Shown: positions 51,405-63,167, numbered from the stretch's first letter. The stretch is 64,000 bases of DNA from Macrolepiota albuminosa (GCA_027475525.1 JAMWFC010000049.1:2712947-2776946); one strand, 5' to 3'. Notes: generated by a model from the sequence alone, not told the origin. A program made the numbers and translations.

Positions 51405-54037
51405 TCGGAGATGAAATGGTCTTTCTCACCACAGAGTATGCAGACACCCTCCCTTCTCCGTCGTTCCTGCACATCCGTCGGGACTTCGATCCAGGGTCGT
51501 CCCTTCTTCTGAAGCCGGTTGGCCCGGAGGGCCTCCTCGTCCCGTTCGTCGTCGAAGTCGAAGTTTTCGGGGTCTTCCGGGGGTTCCTCGGGGCTTGGCG
51601 CGTCGTCCGGGTCTTGGGCGGCCACGGCGGCGTTGAGCTGGGCCTGGGGGCGGGTGCCGCTGCCGGGGTTAGCATTGGGCGGGCCGCGACTCACCGGGGG
51701 TCGGCCGCCGGGGAACGCGGGGGGACCGGGGTTTCGACCTTGGGGGTTGAGGGCTTCGCCGGAGGGCCAAGGGGGTCCTCCTCTGGGATTCCAGGGGGGT
51801 CGGGAGTTCGAGTACTCGCTGCGGTCTTCCCAGTAACGTTGGTCGATCTGCATGACGAGGGCCTTGTATCCGTCATAGGAGGGTTGTTTCGGGGCGAGTC
51901 GGAGGACGTCCTTGATACGTTGTGGGAGGGCGCGGCGGAGGGCGTACTGGAGGGCGCTGTAATTCCAACCTGTCTCGTAAGCTTCCTTTTCAAAACGTAC
52001 GATGAAGGTAGTGAAGCGTTCTTCAGAGCGCATCCGGAGGTTGAAGAGGTTGTCCTCGGCCTCGGCCACGGTGTCGTATATCCCGAATTTCCCGGAGAAC
52101 TCGTCAACGAAGGCTTGCCAGCGAGCGAGTGCCGGGTTGTTGGGGTCGAACTGGATGAGGGCTGTGTAGTGATCGAAGGCGATCCCCTGGAGGTATGATG
52201 CGGCAAAGGCCACCCGGGAGCTGTCAACCTGAAACGTGAGCGGCTTTGCCTGGAACGTATTGAGACACTGAGTGAGGAAGGTACGCCATTTTCAGGGGTC
52301 CCGGCCCGTGAAAGCGTCGGGCTTTTGGATGTCCAGTCGTCCTTCGCGGGCGAGGGCGTCGCGAGCGTCGTCCGGTCCGGCAGCGTTGCGGGGAGGGGGG
52401 CCAGCATTGTAATAGTAGTAATAGTGATTACCCCCCCCTCCTTGAGGAGGAAAAGCACCAAGGGCGGGGCCCCACCCGCCGGGAGGTCCTCCTCCGGGTG
52501 GCTCACCTGGGGGTCCACGCCTGGGAGGTCCGTTGTCCCAAGGGGGTTCGTTCCTGCCAGGAGGGGGCCCGGGTCTCCACGCAGGGAGTGGCGGAGGTGG
52601 AGGGCCTGGGGGTCGTCCTCGAGGTTCAGCTGGGGGTGGCGGAGGCGGTCGGGGAGGGTTCGGCGGTGTCGGGTCGGGCGGAAGGGGGTTAGGTGCTGGG
52701 TCGGGTGCCGGGTTGCGCGGGGGACGTTCAATCCGGGAGGGCCGGGCTTGCATCGGGGGTCGCGGGGGGTTCCGTAGGTCGAAGTGGGGTGGCGGATCGC
52801 GGCGGAAGTTGCGTTCCGGAGGGGCCGGGGCGGACGTGGCGGGCGGTGCGGGTGCCGGGGCAGGCGCGGGCGTGGGACGTTGTTCGTTGTTGTCGCGCGT
52901 GAGCTCGTCAATGTAGCATAGCGTGTCGTCCGTACTAGGAGTATCCACCCGGGCTCTACCGGGGTTCGTCGGGGCCGGGGGTCGGGCATTGTCTGTTCGC
53001 GGGAGGGGTTCCAGGGGTCTTTGAGGCTGTCCCCAGGTTTCAAAGGTACTAGGAACGGAGTTAGCCCTGCGGCGAGTTGACAAGCCTACCGTGCGAGCAG
53101 CGGGTTGGTCGAAGAGGCCTCCCGTGGGGTTGAGGGACCGTAGTATGGCTGAGGCGTTCTGCCGTTCTTCCCGTTGCCGTTGCTCCGGAGTGGGGACCGT
53201 GGGGGTTGCCGGGACTGCTGAGGCCGGTTCCGGGGGTTCCCGTCGAATGTGAATCGAGCGACCTGGGTCCGCGGGGTCGTTGAGGGGCCGAGGGGAGGGG
53301 GACGTGTGGACTTCGTCGAGCAGTTGCTGTAATTCTTCCCGGAGGATCGTATTGCGCCTATACTTTACCATGGTTTGCTCCGGGAGTTCTCCTCGCGTGA
53401 GGCGATCCCCGAATTCGACCAGGCAGTGAGCCCATTCCTCCGGAGTGCCTTCGAAGTTGTCGTGTCCGAATTCCACGAGCAGCGTCCTTGTCCGTTGCGC
53501 AAAGTCCTCCGGTGAGATCCTGAGGGAGTGGAGTATCTCGTCCCGTTGCCGTTTGTACTCCTCGAGGCGTCGTCGTCCCATTGGCGAGGGAGGGGTTCGA
53601 GCGGGTGGAGCGGCGGCCGGGTAATGACGAGGGGGGTAGTCGGGGTAGAGGGGTCCTCGGGGTTCTCGGGGTTGGGGGACGGGGCGCTGGTAACCGTAGT
53701 AGGGGGTGGGTGCAAAGGGGCCCTCGCTGGGGGGAATCAGGCGAGGCCCACTGGGTACAGGAGGGGTCTCTGGCAGGCCCCCGGGAATGCTCCGGTACGA
53801 GGGGACCTCCACGGGTCGTGCCATGGCTAGGTTGGGCGGAGGGGCCCAACTGGCTGAGGGCCCCAGATCATAGAGGGATGGGTTGGGGGCCCAGTGGCGG
53901 TGGAGGTACTGAGGTTCGTATGGGAGGGGTGGGTAGACAGGGCGGGGGGTCTGCGCGGAGTAGTGGTCGGGTACCGGGCGTCCGTAAGGGTCGGTCTGGT
54001 ACCCCGTGGGGTAGTAGGTGTGAGTATACGTAGCCAT
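51311..54037 (-). CDS. gag: Gag of B', one in-frame TGA
   Basis: From ATG 54037-54035 to TAG 51311-51313, about 909 codons, with one TGA at 52292-52294 where element B has CAA. The N-terminal region is Pro/Tyr/Arg-rich, a poly-Pro middle follows, and then the capsid domain and zinc knuckle ([14 protein letters not shown]). Only 33 bases separate LTR and ATG, and 13 of them are the primer site. Confidence 0.88.
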
Positions 54038-54057
54038 CAAGAACGGTGTAAGGAAAG

Positions 54058-54070
54058 AGTCTTGATATTA
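54058..54070 (-). promoter_or_regulatory. self-priming primer-binding site of B'
   Basis: TAATATCAAGACT on the minus strand, adjacent to the LTR, exactly complementary to the LTR segment at 54445-54457 (its 13-mer in the same relative place as in B). Confidence 0.8.
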
Positions 54071-54820
54071 TGTCAGGTTCCGCTGAATCGGGGGCTTTCC
54101 GGGAAAGCGACGCCCTTACGATGCGGACTTGATCTACGGATACTCGGGTGTCTGGAACTCCGGGGCTAAGGACTCCGGGGTTCAAGACGAGGACAGGGGG
54201 TAGTCCCGGGAGAGGGGACTAGAGTCCGGGAGTTTTGGGTTGAGGGTGGCTGAGAGTTAGAGGGGGTCGAGTCGTGAACCGGAGGTTCTAAGACGAGACC
54301 AAGTTAGTAAGTTAAGAGTCGCGAAGTGCGTACCAAAGCTTAGAGCACGCGAATACTAAGGCGTGCCAGTCGAAGCATACCAAACAAGGCGTACCAGTCA
54401 AACAGAGGGCACGCAATATCCAAAGTAACAGTATGCAAAGTATGTAATATCAAGACTACCGAATACAACAGGGAGCTACGCTATAAGTACTACGGGGCCG
54501 GGTCTCAGGGTTCCGGGATGTCTGGGATGGGTTCCGGGGGTCATTGAGTAGCGGCAGGGGCTATATACCGGGATCGTGCGTGTGGGGCGCGCGATCAATT
54601 GGCGCGGATGGGGCCGTGATGCGTGATGCGCGATGTCCGGAGCGCGTCGCATGATCCGATCGTTGATCGGGGCTGGGGCGGCTGATGGCGGTCCATGATG
54701 CACGTGATGGCAGTGTCGGCGGTCGTGATGGCGGGGCGTGTCCTGTGGGGTTGGAGGGAGGGTCCCGGAGGGTGTTCCGGGGGTGTCCCGGGGTGGGCCC
54801 GGAGGGGAGGGGTCATGACA
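54071..54820 (-). repeat. 5' LTR of B'
   Basis: 750 bp with a TATA-like box (CTTATAGCG on the minus strand) upstream of the self-complementary 13-mer. Followed by the TGAAG TSD and the resumed element C frame. Confidence 0.95.
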
Positions 54821-54825
54821 TGAAG

Positions 54826-57603
54826 GAGCATGTGGTTGAGCTTTGTGCTATGCAAGCAACCGAGCTGTGACGCAGTCGACGGCTGCAGGAGCGGTGATGA
54901 CGCCAACTGTGGTTGGGTGCGCTGGACGTATACGCAGTACAACGCCGTCTCCAGCGCCTGGCGTACGGGTTTGTGAGGAGTCCCGGCAGGGTCCCGGTGT
55001 GCTCAAGCAGAGGTGTTAGGGCGATGCGCTAGACGATAGCGCCTCGGATGCTACCTAGCAAGTGGTAAGCGTCGTAGTTTAGGAGAAATTATAGAGAAAG
55101 AAACGAATAGCGCAGCGTAGCGTGCCCGTAGGTGGCACCGTAAACAACGAAGATGTGATAGACGAAGCTAGCGCCGAACTTGGTGGCAAAGTCAGGCAAT
55201 GCTAGCGCGATTTGAACGCTAAGTGTAACTGGGTGCTCAAGAGGTTACGATTCGTTGTTATATACATGGCAAGTAGCTAGTTTTTATACTATGCGCTACC
55301 TTATTTCCAAAATAAGTCCATTGGCGGCGCTACCGCTTAGCGCCTCCCTTCGTGACTGTAGCTAACGGCCACCTGTCAACGGCGACCTGCAGCACATGGG
55401 TGACGGCGACCAACGGCGACTCTAAAACTACTTAGAAGTGGTACGAGTTTGCTCACTTTTCGATGTAATTTAATTGGTCATGCCATCCCGGGGTATGGTC
55501 GGAGAATCCTCGACAGACGCCGTGAGCGCTAATTCCGGCGCTAAACATTGTACCATATTTTGATAGATTTAAATGTCGGGTCTGCGTGTATCCTGTCTCG
55601 TCGTCATTGATTCTTTTAGACTTCTGATTGAGGTGCCTCGGTGATTGACAGCGCCAATTGCTAACTCCTTCCAGTACTGATCGGGGTTTGGTCAGAGTCC
55701 CCTCCCGCCGTTATGCTAGCGCTATGAGTCCTGAGTCTTCTTGGTCTTCAAAGTAACTGAGTGGAGTGCGCTGAGGGGCTGATACTGGTGATTGAGATGA
55801 ATGGATAAGTCTTGCCATAGAGCGCCCGCGCTAGGGCTGCTCTGTACCCAAGGCTGGTCGCTAGAGCCTTTAGTGTGTCAAGTGTTGGTCGGCCTATAAT
55901 GTCCCTTGATGCGCTCAGTCCGAGTAGAAGCCTATCAGCGGCAAGAGGGGCGAGACATAGAAGCTGAGCAATTAGAGCAGGCTCAGCCAAAGAAGGCAAC
56001 AATGCCACGCCAGGGCAAAACTGGGAGCAGTCGTGGACCGTATGGCCATGACATTATGCTCGCTGATGCGTTATCACCTACAGTAGAGTATCATGACCCT
56101 CCTGTTCCTCAAACCAATGAGTACCTATAGAAGGTACTGAGGGGCTATAGCCACGATGCGTTCTACACAGAAATCCAGCAGAACGCAAATGCCCACCCAC
56201 GCTTCAGCATGGATGAGAAAGGACTGGTCTGGATAACGAATGTTTGAGGGCACGACGTGGTGTGTTTACCACGCGACCAAACATTGATCACGCAGATTGT
56301 CACTCAAGCGCATGAGGTTGTTGGTCACTTTGGAACCAACAAAACACTGGAATACCTGAGGCAATGGTACTGGTGGCCTCAGATGCAGAAAGAAGTGATG
56401 CAGTTCTGCCAGACCTGCGAGGTCTGCCAGTGGTCAAAGACCAGCAATAGGAAGCCAGCAGGGAAGTTGCATTCCTTGCCCATCCCGACGAAGCCATGGG
56501 ACTCTATTGGAATGGACTTTGTTGGTCCATTCCCCGAGTCCAAAGGTTACAACTACCTTTGGGTGGTTATTTGCCGAATGACCAGTATGGTGCACTTGAT
56601 ACCGGTGCACACAACTATTACTGCATCCGCATTATCCTGGATCTACTTGAAGGAGATTGTAAGGCTACATGGCCTTCCAAGTTTGATCATGAGCGATTGA
56701 GACGCAAAGTTTACATCTCACTGATGGTGAGAACTTCACAAGCTCCTGGGAGCTAAATTGCTCATGTCTACCTCGTTTCATCCGCAGATGGATGGACAGA
56801 CAGAGCGAGCAAATAGAAGTATTGCCCAAATCTTTCGTACGGTGGTCCGACCAGACCAACGTGATTGGGTAGATAGGATACCGCTAACCGAGTTTGCAAT
56901 CAACGCAAGTGTGTCAGAGACCACAAAATATGCGCCGTTCGAGCTCAATGGAGGATACATGCCCTCCATGCTGCACAAACTAAGGACAGACAGAGTCATT
57001 CACAAGGGAGTGAAGGATTTTGCATGGCAAGCATTGGAGAATCTAGCCAGTGCACATGACACTATCATTGCCGCATGTGTTATACAGGCACAACATGCAA
57101 ATGATAGGTGGAGTGATGAACCAGACTTAACACCTGGGACGTTAGTATATCTGTCGACAGAAAACTTGAATCTCCCAAAAGGAAGGGCAAGGAAGCTGTG
57201 TCCAAAATTCATTGGACCGTACAAAGTCTTGGTTGCGGAACCAAGCACATCGAACTATGTTCTGGAGCTGCCTGCAGCTCTGCAAGCACGTCAGATTGTG
57301 CCTAAGTTTCATGTATTGTTACTTAGGTGATATAACACAAATGATGATGCTATGTTTCCTAATCGGGTGATGCCCAAGCTGTATGATTTTGGTGCCATTG
57401 ACAAACAGGAATGGTCTGTCAAAGACATTCTGGGCCATCGGTGGCAGGAGGAAATGCACCTCAAATTCGAGGTACAATGGAGTGCTGGTGATATGACATG
57501 GGAGTCGTATCGCACATGTGCTAAGTTGGCAGCATTGGATCGATACTTAGAGCTGCAGGGTGTGAAGTGCCCAAATCAGCTTGCTAAGCGCTCACGTGCT
57601 TAG
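54826..57603 (+). pseudogene. pol: integrase and chromodomain of element C (split by a 1054-bp insertion)
   Basis: Resumes in frame after B' (EHVVELCAM), breaks at 54855, resumes at 55909, and ends at TAG 57601. The joined linker (ELCAMRSVRV...GRDIEA) matches A (ELHAMRVQE...SRDIEA). The integrase zinc domain is EVVGHFGTNKTL...CQTCEVCQ. The core has IGMDFVGPFPESKG and MERANR-like DGQTERANR, but the second catalytic segment is MSD-TGA-DAKF with two further TGA codons nearby (56698-56740). The GPY-like segment and chromodomain-like end (LKFEVQWSAGDMTWES) remain. Stops are TAG 56128, TGA 56245, three TGAs near 56700 and TGA 57328. Confidence 0.88.
54855..55908 (-). mobile_element. 1054-bp solo-LTR-like insertion in element C
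   Basis: Flanked by ATGCA (54850-54854) and ATGCG (55909-55913), a TSD with one difference. Removing it with one TSD copy (1059 bp) restores the C integrase frame. It is rich in GCTAGCGC and TAGCGC words and has a TATA-like box (AGTATAAAAACTAG) near 55290 on the minus strand. Near its right end a segment read on the minus strand resembles part of family X (GYRAALARALYGKTYPF against GYSNAALARDTLARTNYPI), so it may be a distant relative. No transposition gene is present. Confidence 0.6.
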
Positions 57604-57766
57604 CTTGATGGCGGTGATAAGATGTAGGCCGGATCAGTCAGAGCTCAGACCAACTGAGTATCTAATCCGGATTGGATCACGATTGTGTCAGAAAGATAAG
57701 ATGGAGATTTATTCATCTGATGGGATAATGTGGATTGTGATGCAGAGTTGATGGCCGGATCAGGTT
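57604..57766 (+). other. spacer between integrase and third ORF of element C
   Basis: 163 bp, GATCAGTCAG- and GGATTGGATC-type words, no ORF. Unlike A, there is no long pyrimidine tract before the third ORF. Confidence 0.4.
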
Positions 57767-60678
57767 ATGCAACCTGATGATGGGGAATTTAGTGTGTTTT
57801 TTCCACCGACACGTCAACATTTTCATAGTACCATGTTGTACCCTTACCAGCATACAACCAGTGAGCAGCAGTCTCAGAACTCACAGGGTTCTGGAGGAGG
57901 GAGGGATCACCCCCAGCAAAGCATTCAGCAACCTGTAACAACACCGACTGTGGCGTCGTATCCAGTGGTGTCCCAGTTTGGACAGAACCCAGCCCAATTT
58001 GGACAACCTCCGCAGTTTTACCCGCCGTTTTTCCAGATGCCATCCTTTCCAGGACCAGCTGGTCCTGGACAGCAGATGGGAGGACAGGTGATGTGGGGTA
58101 TGCCCATGCTGATGCAGCAGATGCAGACCCAGAGTGCAAGTACACTCCCTTTGGATGAGAAAGCACTAACTGTGCCATGGGTAGTACCCATGGATGTGGA
58201 CAACAACACGGGGTGTCAACAGCAAGGAAAGAGCGAGGTGGTGCAACCTTGATGACAGTGAGAGAGGACGCCACCCCCACGAGACACGTATAGAAGAGAC
58301 TGGAGGCAATTGCCTCTGAGGAGTACCGGGGTGGGCCTTGGGAAATAATAGGGCACAGACGAGATGAGCCAGCAGCGAGAACGCAAAATTGAGGTCAACC
58401 CTGACCTTGAACACTGCCTTGACGAGCATCACCGTCACCTCGTTGTGCACCATCTCCGCGGCGCTTATCGTACGTGGAGAAAGGAAAAGGGAAGGAGATT
58501 GAGACACTGTCAGAGGTTCTGGACCCTCAGACAGAGGCAGTCTGGAGACAGCTCATATCTGCCAGCCAGCAAGTGCCACTGGAGTCCACATTTCTGGTGG
58601 ATCCAGTGGCTCAGGTGGTGATTATGGGCCTGCTCGATGAGATTGTTATGCTGCAGCAGCGTAACAACAATACAATTAAAATATTCACAAACGCCATGAA
58701 GAAGCATCCGTTGTCGGAGGAGGAGCAGCCTGAGGCAAAATGCCTCAGAGCATGTGATGCAGTACCGGAGGTTGGGGTGTGGGAAGCTGGAGAATTCACT
58801 CCAATTCTGGCTGAGTTACATGACGAGCTGGTGGAGGATGACACTAGTTTACAAGGATTGTCCTTGTCAACACATGCACCCTTCCAGCAGTCAGGGATGA
58901 AGCGGCAGGATGAGGTGGTCCTGTCGGAAGTGGAGTTTGGAGCAGATGTCCTGTGAGGAGCAGACAGAGTAGTGATGTGGTTTGGAGCAGTGGTGCAGTT
59001 TGAGGCACCACTGAGGGCGTATGCATCTGCGGTTCCCATAAAGGACACGAGAATGGACGCCAAAGTAGAAGGGCGGCTCCTGACGTTAGCTGCGCTTGGT
59101 CTGAATGAACTGAGCAACGGGAGTGATTACGGGGAGTCATCAGACAAGACCCCCTCAAAAGGAGAGACCCCCGCTAAATGCTGAGTGCGTTGAGACAAAA
59201 AATGCAAGAGAGAGGCTTGGAGGAAGCACAAGGCCACCTGGCAGGCAAAGGTCGATAAAGACCAGGAGGAGCAGGCCACAGGCTGTATTCCTGATGGCCT
59301 AGGTGTGTTCGTCAGCGGGACGTCGGTGGAGCGGTCAAATTGGTTCTATGGCGGGGCACTCAACCGCTACTTTTATTACTCCTGGCTCACAAATATGGTA
59401 TTTGTAAGCAATGAAGCCTTAGCTGTGAAGACATACAAGGAGGAGCAAGGAGAGAGGTATTATCATACCTCAAAGGAGCTGGACCGTGTGGTACCAAGGG
59501 GATTCCCGATGAATCCCCAGCAATTGCAAAAGCTCCATGAGCTTTTGCAGAACAAGTTCAAGTCAGTGTCACTGTGCACTGAAGCCTACTACCTGTTGCG
59601 CGAGTTTCAGCGCATCAGCATTAACTGTTACACTACGCTGAGGGATAGGACGATGACTCTGGTGTGTACATCAGAGTACGAACACATTTTGCCCCCTCTG
59701 GATCATTCCTCCCATCACATGAACATCATGGTCATGCCAACCCCAGATGGGTACCTGCAATGGAAGGACCGAGCTGGAAGACCATTTTTTACGCTCACCG
59801 GGTTTGATTCTGAAGGTGTACGTTTCACCTTCGATCTGGACAAACTGGCGCAGAATGTACTCTACTTCTGTTGACCGAGAATGATGAATTCAGTGTACGG
59901 CATTGCAGTGGATTGGGTGTATCGCATTCACTGGTGTACTCTGCTGGGACACGCCCTTACGCGTGGACTGTCTCCCTTGGGAAGAGTGCAGGGACGCTTT
60001 GCAAGGCTGTTGGCCTTGATTCTCATGTGTTCTGGACTGTATCATGAGGCGGTTGCTGATTACGACGCCGCTAATCCCAGCACCCTGTTCATACCCATGA
60101 GCTGGACTAATGTCCAGTTCTGACCCCCACATTTCGACGTGGCTAATGCCGTCAACATCTCCGATGCTGACGTGCTTCGAGCTATGATAGCCAACTGCAT
60201 ACCCATTGAGTAGGTAGACCATGCCTATACCTTCGGCATGGTCTACCTCAAAAATCAGTTTCTTGCAGCCACAGCATCCATCGACCATTTCTGCGAGGTT
60301 GATGATGAACGCCATCGTTGACTGGACATCTATGGAGAGCCTCTGGCCATTACATGGTGGGATGATTGGCAATTGCCCACAGACGACGATATGATTCATC
60401 TTCACGCATTACTAGCCCGCGAGTTCGCTCAAGGTCATGAGTACCTTGAAAGTGGACTGTACTATCCCATGGGGATGAACCCCAACCATCGAGATTTGTG
60501 GCAACGCCGTTCTCGACATGGGCCATATCTCCCATCTCCTTCGCACACTGCCACGTCAGTTCAGGTTCCTACAGCCTCAACATTGTCAGGCCCCATTGCC
60601 TCATCATCCTTGGTTAACATCAACACTGAGATGAGGATCAATATGGCCAGTGAGTTGTCATGTCTGCCGTCTGCGTAA
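57767..60678 (+). pseudogene. third ORF of element C, decayed homologue of the A third ORF
   Basis: 57767-58252 codes a Gln/Pro/Met-rich start. After a frame change, 58474-60678 stays in one frame with stops, mostly TGA (58954, 59182, 59872, 60121, 60319) and one TAG near 60210. Homology with A is clear: VVIMGLLDEIVMLQQR with VMVMEGLLDQIELMKR, CIPDGLGVFVSG with RIPDGLGVKVWG, VYGIAVDWVYRIHW with YQGIAVDHAYRMHW, and VDHAYTFGMVYL with VDHTYTYGVVFL. Survival of one frame over this length in a diverged relative indicates past selection. No membrane or enzyme signature. Confidence 0.7.
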
Positions 60679-60869
60679 TTATCATAGGTGGCTCATCTCT
60701 TTTTCAATTCATACTGTCAGTTAACGTCAGCGTTGTATTTTTTGACAGATGACTTGGACATTCTCGAGCCGTGGAGGACCGAAGTGCCTCCACATTAGAC
60801 TATTTTTTTTGACCCGGACGAATTGTTCCTCCTTACATAGAGACTGATTACCAGTCTCAAAGGGGGGCA
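60679..60869 (+). promoter_or_regulatory. 3' untranslated part and polypurine tract of element C
   Basis: Non-coding, ending in an inverted pair (AGACTGATTACCAGTCT, 60841-60857) and the tract AAAGGGGGGCA just before the LTR. Element A has the same arrangement. Confidence 0.6.
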
Positions 60870-61060
60870 TGTAACATATTGTAGTATAGTTAAATAATTA
60901 ATAGACAATTATATTAATTATTTATTATTACTTTACTTACCAGCTGGCTGCCTTACATAAGGCAGCCAATTTTACTGTCATAACTCGTAGTACTAGAATC
61001 GAATATCGATCTGGTTCTGTGATGTGACCGTAAGGCTAAACAATACTTGACTTTGTTTCA
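60870..61060 (+). repeat. 3' LTR of element C
   Basis: 191 bp, matching 30073-30263 with few differences (for example CTCGTAGTAC against CTCATAGTAC). Followed by GTCTC. Confidence 0.95.
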
Positions 61061-61620
61061 GTCTCTCACAGGTGACACACACACTTGCCAGCCACGACAG
61101 ACAGATCCATCAGATGGAGATGGAGATCTACAACATTTGGGGTGTGGTTGACACTTTGCAGAATTGACTACACATCTCCACCCATTCCTCCAGTCCATCT
61201 GCTCAGGATGTTGTGACAGTGCCTCCAACAGGCTACAGTGGACTTGAACCCATCGTGGAATAGGAAGAAGCACTTGCTGACAAATCCCCTGCCACATCTG
61301 ACATTTCTGTTCCCACTGCTGACATATCCATTCCTGCTAGTGACACCTCTGCCCCCAATCCTGATCCCGCTGATTTATCTGCTCTTATTGTTGCTCCATT
61401 CCCAAGTCAACAAGCATCAGCCTCACCTCCCAAATCACCCTCCCCCCCAGCCAACTTCTGTCCCTCTGCCAGTCCCTGCCAAGAACCCTCCCCCTCGCCT
61501 CTGGGGATGGGCTCGCAGCACCTCTTGTAGTTGGCCGCTGATTCAACGCACCCAATTGTCTAGTCAGCTTACTGAGAGACGCAAAGCAATGGAAGACCAA
61601 TGAGATGGACGCTCTTTACT
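61061..61620 (+). pseudogene. host-type Zn-cluster gene, 3' part
   Basis: Continues the coiled coil begun before element C (61074 onward: LASHDRQIHQMEMEIYNIWG), though a stop or frame change falls at the junction. After two stops it codes a Ser/Pro-rich tail (TSDISVPTADISIPASDTS), ending near 61620. Together with 29016-30072 it would encode an N-terminal six-cysteine cluster, a coiled coil and a disordered tail. Confidence 0.45.
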
Positions 61621-61839
61621 GTGGAGGAATTTTTACTGAAGGATGATTTTTTAGTGTGGATGATTTTTTACAGTGGATGATATTTTTTTTATATACCATA
61701 GACAATGCTACTTTTTTGTAAGACTATAAAACTTAGTTTACAAAAATGTAATATAACTTTGCTCTCCTCTCTCAAATCAATGATGGCAGACTGGTCGACT
61801 GACTTTAATGCGGTTGCTACTCCTTTTTACTGGTGTAGA
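61621..61839. other. AT-rich interval before the Tc1 element
   Basis: Contains near-repeats of GTGGATGATTTTTTA and T runs. No gene or recognised repeat. Confidence 0.3.
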
Positions 61840-61841
61840 TA

Positions 61842-62063
61842 CAGTGGCTCAAAAAACTGTCCCAATGTTTCATACTTTTTGAAAGATGACATTGGCATGA
61901 AGGATGAGAAGTACCTAAAATCCTAATTAAATCATGTAAAATACTCTGGCATCGTAGATATAAAATGAATGTAGGTTTATGTAATGGAAATCAAAACTGA
62001 TGGAGTGATGGCCATTTTAAAATATTCACTCATTGGGACAGTTTTTTGAGCATCTCTAATTTT
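61842..62063 (+). repeat. left terminal inverted repeat of the Tc1/mariner element
   Basis: 222 bp, starting CAGTGGCTCAAAAAACTG and preceded by TA (61840-61841). The outer motif GGCTCAAAAAACTGTCCCAATG recurs inverted at the inner end (CATTGGGACAGTTTTTTGAGC, about 62030-62050), so the repeat contains its own inverted pair. Confidence 0.92.
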
Positions 62064-62201
62064 TCAGGTTTATCCCTATTTTACTCAGAAATAAAGAGTA
62101 AGTTGCATGTGAGAATATAAACAAAGTCATGTGACCATGTTTAGATATATTTGGGAGTAGTTCAAGCTGGTTGAACCACATCTTGACCTTCAACTACTAT
62201 C

Positions 62202-62738
62202 ATGAAACCTATTCCTCCTGCACAACACTCTACTGTTGCTTCTCTTCTTGCTCAAGGGTATTCTCTGTGTCAGATTGGGGCTCAAACTGGTCTATGGAAG
62301 TCTACTATTGGGAGGATTGGTAGAGAGTTGGAGATGGACAAGGAAAACCATCCTGGAGGCTGTCCTGCTAAGCTTACTCCACATGATAAACAGACTATTG
62401 TTCAACAAATCTCAACTGTGAGACTTGATACAGCTGTCCAGGCCACCAATTTTATCAACAACATCATTTTCAACCCTGTCTCTCCCCAGACTGTCCAGAA
62501 TGTGTTGAAGAAGAAGGGGTATTGGTTTGCTACCAAGAGAAAAGTTCCTATGCTCAAAGCTAGACATTAACAACTACAGCTTAAATGGGCTCAGGAGCAT
62601 CAGAACTGGACTATAGAGGACTGGAAAAGGATGTTGTGGACAGATGAGACAAAGATTAACAGGATTTGGTCAGATGGGAACTAGAAGGATTCAAGCAGTT
62701 ATCAAGGCAAATGGAGGACATACAATGTACTAGATACT
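62202..62738 (+). pseudogene. Tc1-type transposase, truncated
   Basis: ATG at 62202. Helix-turn-helix DNA-binding region (STVASLLAQGYSLCQIGAQT, then STIGRIGREL) with a second HTH (PVSPQTVQNVLKKKGYWF). A TAA at 62568 interrupts just before the catalytic domain begins. Beyond it the frame goes on with LKWAQEHQNWTIEDWKRMLW and TDETKINRI, which holds the first catalytic Asp. The remaining DDE/D residues are missing because the right inverted repeat follows. A usual Tc1 transposase is about 340 residues; about 175 codons remain. Confidence 0.88.
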
Positions 62739-62960
62739 AAAATTAGAGATGCTCAAAAAACTGTCCCAATGAGTGAATATCTTAAAATGGCTATTGCTCC
62801 ATCAGTTTTGATCTTGATTACATAAACCTAGATTCATTTTGTAGCTACGATACCATAGTATTTTACATGATTTAATTAGGATTTTAGGTACTTCTCATCC
62901 TTCATGCCAATGTCATCTTTCAAAAGGTATGAAACATTGGGACAGTTTTTTGAGCCACTG
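62739..62960 (-). repeat. right terminal inverted repeat of the Tc1/mariner element
   Basis: 222 bp, inverted copy of 61842-62063 with about a dozen differences. Followed by TA. Confidence 0.92.
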
Positions 62961-63167
62961 TATATCAATATATCGAGCTGCATCCTCTTGTAACATTTGT
63001 GCTTGAGACTTTCGTGGTCACTTTGAATTTTTTGGCAACTGGGTAGGCCATGCCTTGCACTTCTTTTGGTTTTGTAATGCTGGTCTTCCCTCACCTTCAA
63101 ACTGGTCATTGCTATGATCAAGTTCCTCATCTTGCAAAATGTCGAGCACCCTTCTGAGCACTGTATA

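Larger units (their letters stand above)
44476..54820 (-). mobile_element. Element B': young, nearly intact copy of the B family, reverse strand
   Basis: 10,345 bp with two 750-bp LTRs of equal length that differ at few sites, and a perfect TGAAG TSD (44471-44475 and 54821-54825). Gag and Pol carry only one TGA each. The antisense gene is present with a deletion in exon 3. It is probably the most recent insertion in the window. Confidence 0.95.
30073..61060 (+). mobile_element. Element C: decayed relative of element A holding three later insertions
   Basis: 191-bp LTRs at both ends and a perfect 5-bp TSD, GTCTC (30068-30072 and 61061-61065). The gene order matches element A, including the third ORF. 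B2 (31355-40007), B' (44476-54820) and a 1054-bp insertion (54855-55908) lie inside. Each removed with one TSD copy is a multiple of three and restores the C reading frame. Without them C is about 10.9 kb. Many in-frame stops, mostly TGA, and a few frameshifts show it is dead. Confidence 0.93.
61842..62960 (+). mobile_element. Tc1/mariner element, internally deleted
   Basis: 1119 bp with 222-bp terminal inverted repeats and TA on each side (61840-61841 and 62961-62962), the target duplication of this superfamily. It encodes only the N-terminal half of a transposase, so it is non-autonomous. Confidence 0.92.

Noticed and set aside
5638..57330. A variant genetic code in which TGA means Trp or Arg
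   Set aside because: TGG is used freely for Trp, CGN for Arg, and some genes end at TGA. The interrupting TGAs align with CGA, TGG or CAA in sister copies, as expected from decay. Only the TGA-CTA-G site looks functional.
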